From NCBI GenBank assembly GCA_016929695.1, contig JAFGII010000035.1:35543-99542 (forward strand): a DNA stretch of 64,000 nt, given 5' to 3'. Each line of letters begins with the position of its first letter. The stretch's first letter is position 1. The translations under genes and the position numbers were made by a program. Of this stretch, positions 62,988 to 64,000 are shown one piece after another. The notes beneath the pieces are model-generated. The model was not told the origin of the DNA. It made no database searches and was given only the letters and a program-made list of their open reading frames with translations. The stretch comes from Ignavibacteria bacterium (GTDB lineage: Bacteria; Bacteroidota; Ignavibacteria; Tepidaquicellales; Tepidaquicellaceae).

Positions 62988-63446
62988 TCCAATTTTGTGT
63001 TATACTCAAATTTACCTTTAAATTTCTGTAATTAAAATGCCTTTTTGCTCATCTGATAAGCCGTACATCCGCGTAATTAACAACAAAATACTTAAATCCC
63101 CATTTCCCCATCTTCCCATCTTCCCATTCCCCCATTTCCTCATCTCCCCATCTTCCCATCTCCCCTTGTCCCTTTGTCCCCATCTTCCTCTTTCCTCATC
63201 TCCCCATATTCCCATTTTCCCCTCTCCTCATCTCCCCATATTCCCTTTGTCCCCTTGTCCCCTTGTTACTTTGTTACATTGTCACTTTGTCACTCGCTTT
63301 CCTTTGCGTCCATCGCGCCTTTGAGGTTAACATCTTTAATCTTTCAATCTTTAATCTTCAATCCTTATTATCCTTACCATTTGCCTGAAACACTTCCCCC
63401 TAACCTAATAATAATCAACCACTTAAATTTCAAGAAAATCTTAATA
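62988..63446 (+). repeat. Octamer tandem array with CCCCATCT and CCCCTTGT units
   Basis: From 63097 to about 63300 there are about 25 octamers: CCCCATTT, CCCCATCT, TCCCATCT, CCTCATCT, then TCCCCTTG, TTACTTTG, TCACTTTG. Then CCATCGCGCCTTTGAGGTTA and TTTAATCTTTCAATCTTTAA. No gene is seen in the gap between 62987 and 63514 before the promoter. Confidence 0.88.
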
Positions 63447-63478
63447 TTTGACTTGAACAAAATATACCCATATATTTG
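63447..63478 (+). promoter_or_regulatory. Bacteroidetes-type promoter for HTH gene
   Basis: TTTG (63447-63450), a 20-base spacer, and TATATTTG (63471-63478) match the -33/-7 consensus of this phylum. The start of transcription would be near 63485, 29 bases before the ATG. It is the best promoter match in the window. Confidence 0.7.
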
Positions 63479-63513
63479 TATGGTAATAATTTTTAGAAAT
63501 TAAAATAAATATA

Positions 63514-63894
63514 ATGCAAAAACGAAGAACCCGTTTCGATTACATACTAAACGAAATAAAAATAATGGACGCCCTCAGTAAAATCCTCAAAGAAAAAGGC
63601 AGAAAACCCTCTACCTCTGAAATATCGAAAGAAAGTGGGGTAGGAAAAAGAACCGTAATTCGTCACCTGCGTAACTACAGCAGCATCAAAGCACTTGACG
63701 ATTTCAGAATTCTTACAAGCAAAGTTATAATGTCCTTATTCCAAAAAGCAGAGGAAGGCAGAGCACCTGAAGTTAAACTATGGATGGAACTAGTTGAAAA
63801 TATGAAAGAACTCGAAAAAAAACAAAAAACCAAAAAGGGAAACACCTCTAAAATTAACTTTGTAGTCGTCAAATCCAAAAACAATGAATCCTAA
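63514..63894 (+). CDS. Small helix-turn-helix protein
   Basis: A 126-residue protein. Residues 33-55 (KPSTSEISKESGVGKRTVIRHL) form an HTH. The C-terminal helix AEEGRAPEVKLWMELVENMKELEKKQ slightly resembles small-terminase or phage regulator proteins, but no phage genes are nearby. The tail is basic and low complexity. A transcription regulator is the safest call. Own promoter and terminator. Confidence 0.65.
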   Translation: MQKRRTRFDYILNEIKIMDALSKILKEKGRKPSTSEISKESGVGKRTVIRHLRNYSSIKALDDFRILTSKVIMSLFQKAEEGRAPEVKLWMELVENMKELEKKQKTKKGNTSKINFVVVKSKNNES

Positions 63895-63899
63895 ACTCG

Positions 63900-63932
63900 T
63901 ACACCTTGTCCCCAGAGGGTGTATTTTTTTTT
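63900..63932 (+). terminator. Intrinsic terminator after HTH gene
   Basis: TACACC pairs with GGTGTA (63900-63905 with 63918-63923) and is followed by a nine-T run, 6 bases after the stop. Confidence 0.85.
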
Positions 63933-64000
63933 GTGTAAATGAAAAAATTTTCATAAAAATTTAGCAATTTTTTCTTTAAAAAGAACTGATAATTGTGATA

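Noticed and set aside
40838..63300. Octamer arrays as CRISPR arrays
   Set aside because: Units are eight bases with no unique spacers and no cas genes are present.
1..64000. tRNA, rRNA and tmRNA genes
   Set aside because: I looked for T-loop GGTTCRAATCC and the tmRNA start and found none; a tRNAscan or Infernal run would be decisive.
1..64000. Prophage, transposon or defence island
   Set aside because: No integrase, transposase, restriction enzyme or phage structural gene was seen; the weak terminase-like tail of the HTH protein alone is not enough.

Overview
The window is AT-rich chromosomal DNA from a member of the Ignavibacteria / Bacteroidota-Chlorobiota group, most likely an uncultured Ignavibacteriales lineage. 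The main evidence is four exported proteins with the NYPNPFNP-type linker and a C-terminal type IX secretion (T9SS) sorting domain (at 12.1, 20.8, 41.0 and 44.1 kb). TAnnTTTG-type promoters, weak Shine-Dalgarno sites and frequent TTG starts agree with this. No rRNA, tRNA, transposase, integrase, phage module or CRISPR array was seen.

Layout. 0-5 kb: N-terminal half of PTS enzyme I (leaving the window), then a plus-strand operon DUF2721 - aldo/keto reductase - deacetylase-like protein - tadA. 5-8 kb: minus-strand operon SGNH hydrolase - polyprenyl synthase - HPr - membrane-anchored M15-like protein. 8.4-12 kb: two SGNH proteins and an MBOAT acyltransferase, a likely polymer O-acetylation unit. 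12-22 kb: T9SS cargo, pirin, YidB-like, two tandem DUF5916 proteins. 22-29 kb: GlmU-like protein, L31, metK behind a SAM-I-clan riboswitch, NapH-like ferredoxin, cold-shock gene with a structured leader, DUF134 regulator plus NifX-like pair. 29-40 kb: queA, ACC-deaminase-like, DinB, nucleotidase, four-subunit 2-oxoacid:ferredoxin oxidoreductase, V4R sensor plus histidine kinase, thyX, proline dehydrogenase. 41-46 kb: T9SS cargo, DUF4159, YjbQ, DUF1028, DinB, lipoprotein. 46.6-52.6 kb: mnmG, recN, dnaA and a probable oriC in the AT-rich gap upstream of dnaA, from which genes diverge. 52.6-58.2 kb: a Lys/Glu-rich unknown, mannose-1-phosphate guanylyltransferase, methylmalonyl-CoA epimerase, uvrC. 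59.3-63 kb: the three-gene AmmeMemoRadiSam set and an eIF-2B-like isomerase. 63.5 kb: a small HTH protein.

The most unusual content lies between the genes. Nearly all longer gaps are filled with pyrimidine-rich, formulaic short repeats: octamer arrays (CCCAT core, or TTCCCTTA), heptamer arrays (CACTAAT / ACCAACC), and recurring phrases such as CCTTTGCGGTTAA, TTCCGTGTCTTTCGTGGGC, TTCAATCTTTAATC and AGTGGTAAAATA. They read in the same direction on the plus strand across the whole window, whatever the orientation of the flanking genes, and they do not flip at the putative origin. One heptamer array lies in frame inside uvrC and adds about 25 residues next to the nuclease domain. Other items of interest are the compact SAM riboswitch, the TTATTAACA clusters around dnaA, a 20-bp palindrome at the DUF134 gene, and a dispersed palindrome CCTCATCC...GGATGAGG.

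All calls come from reading sequence and recalling family motifs; no database search was run.
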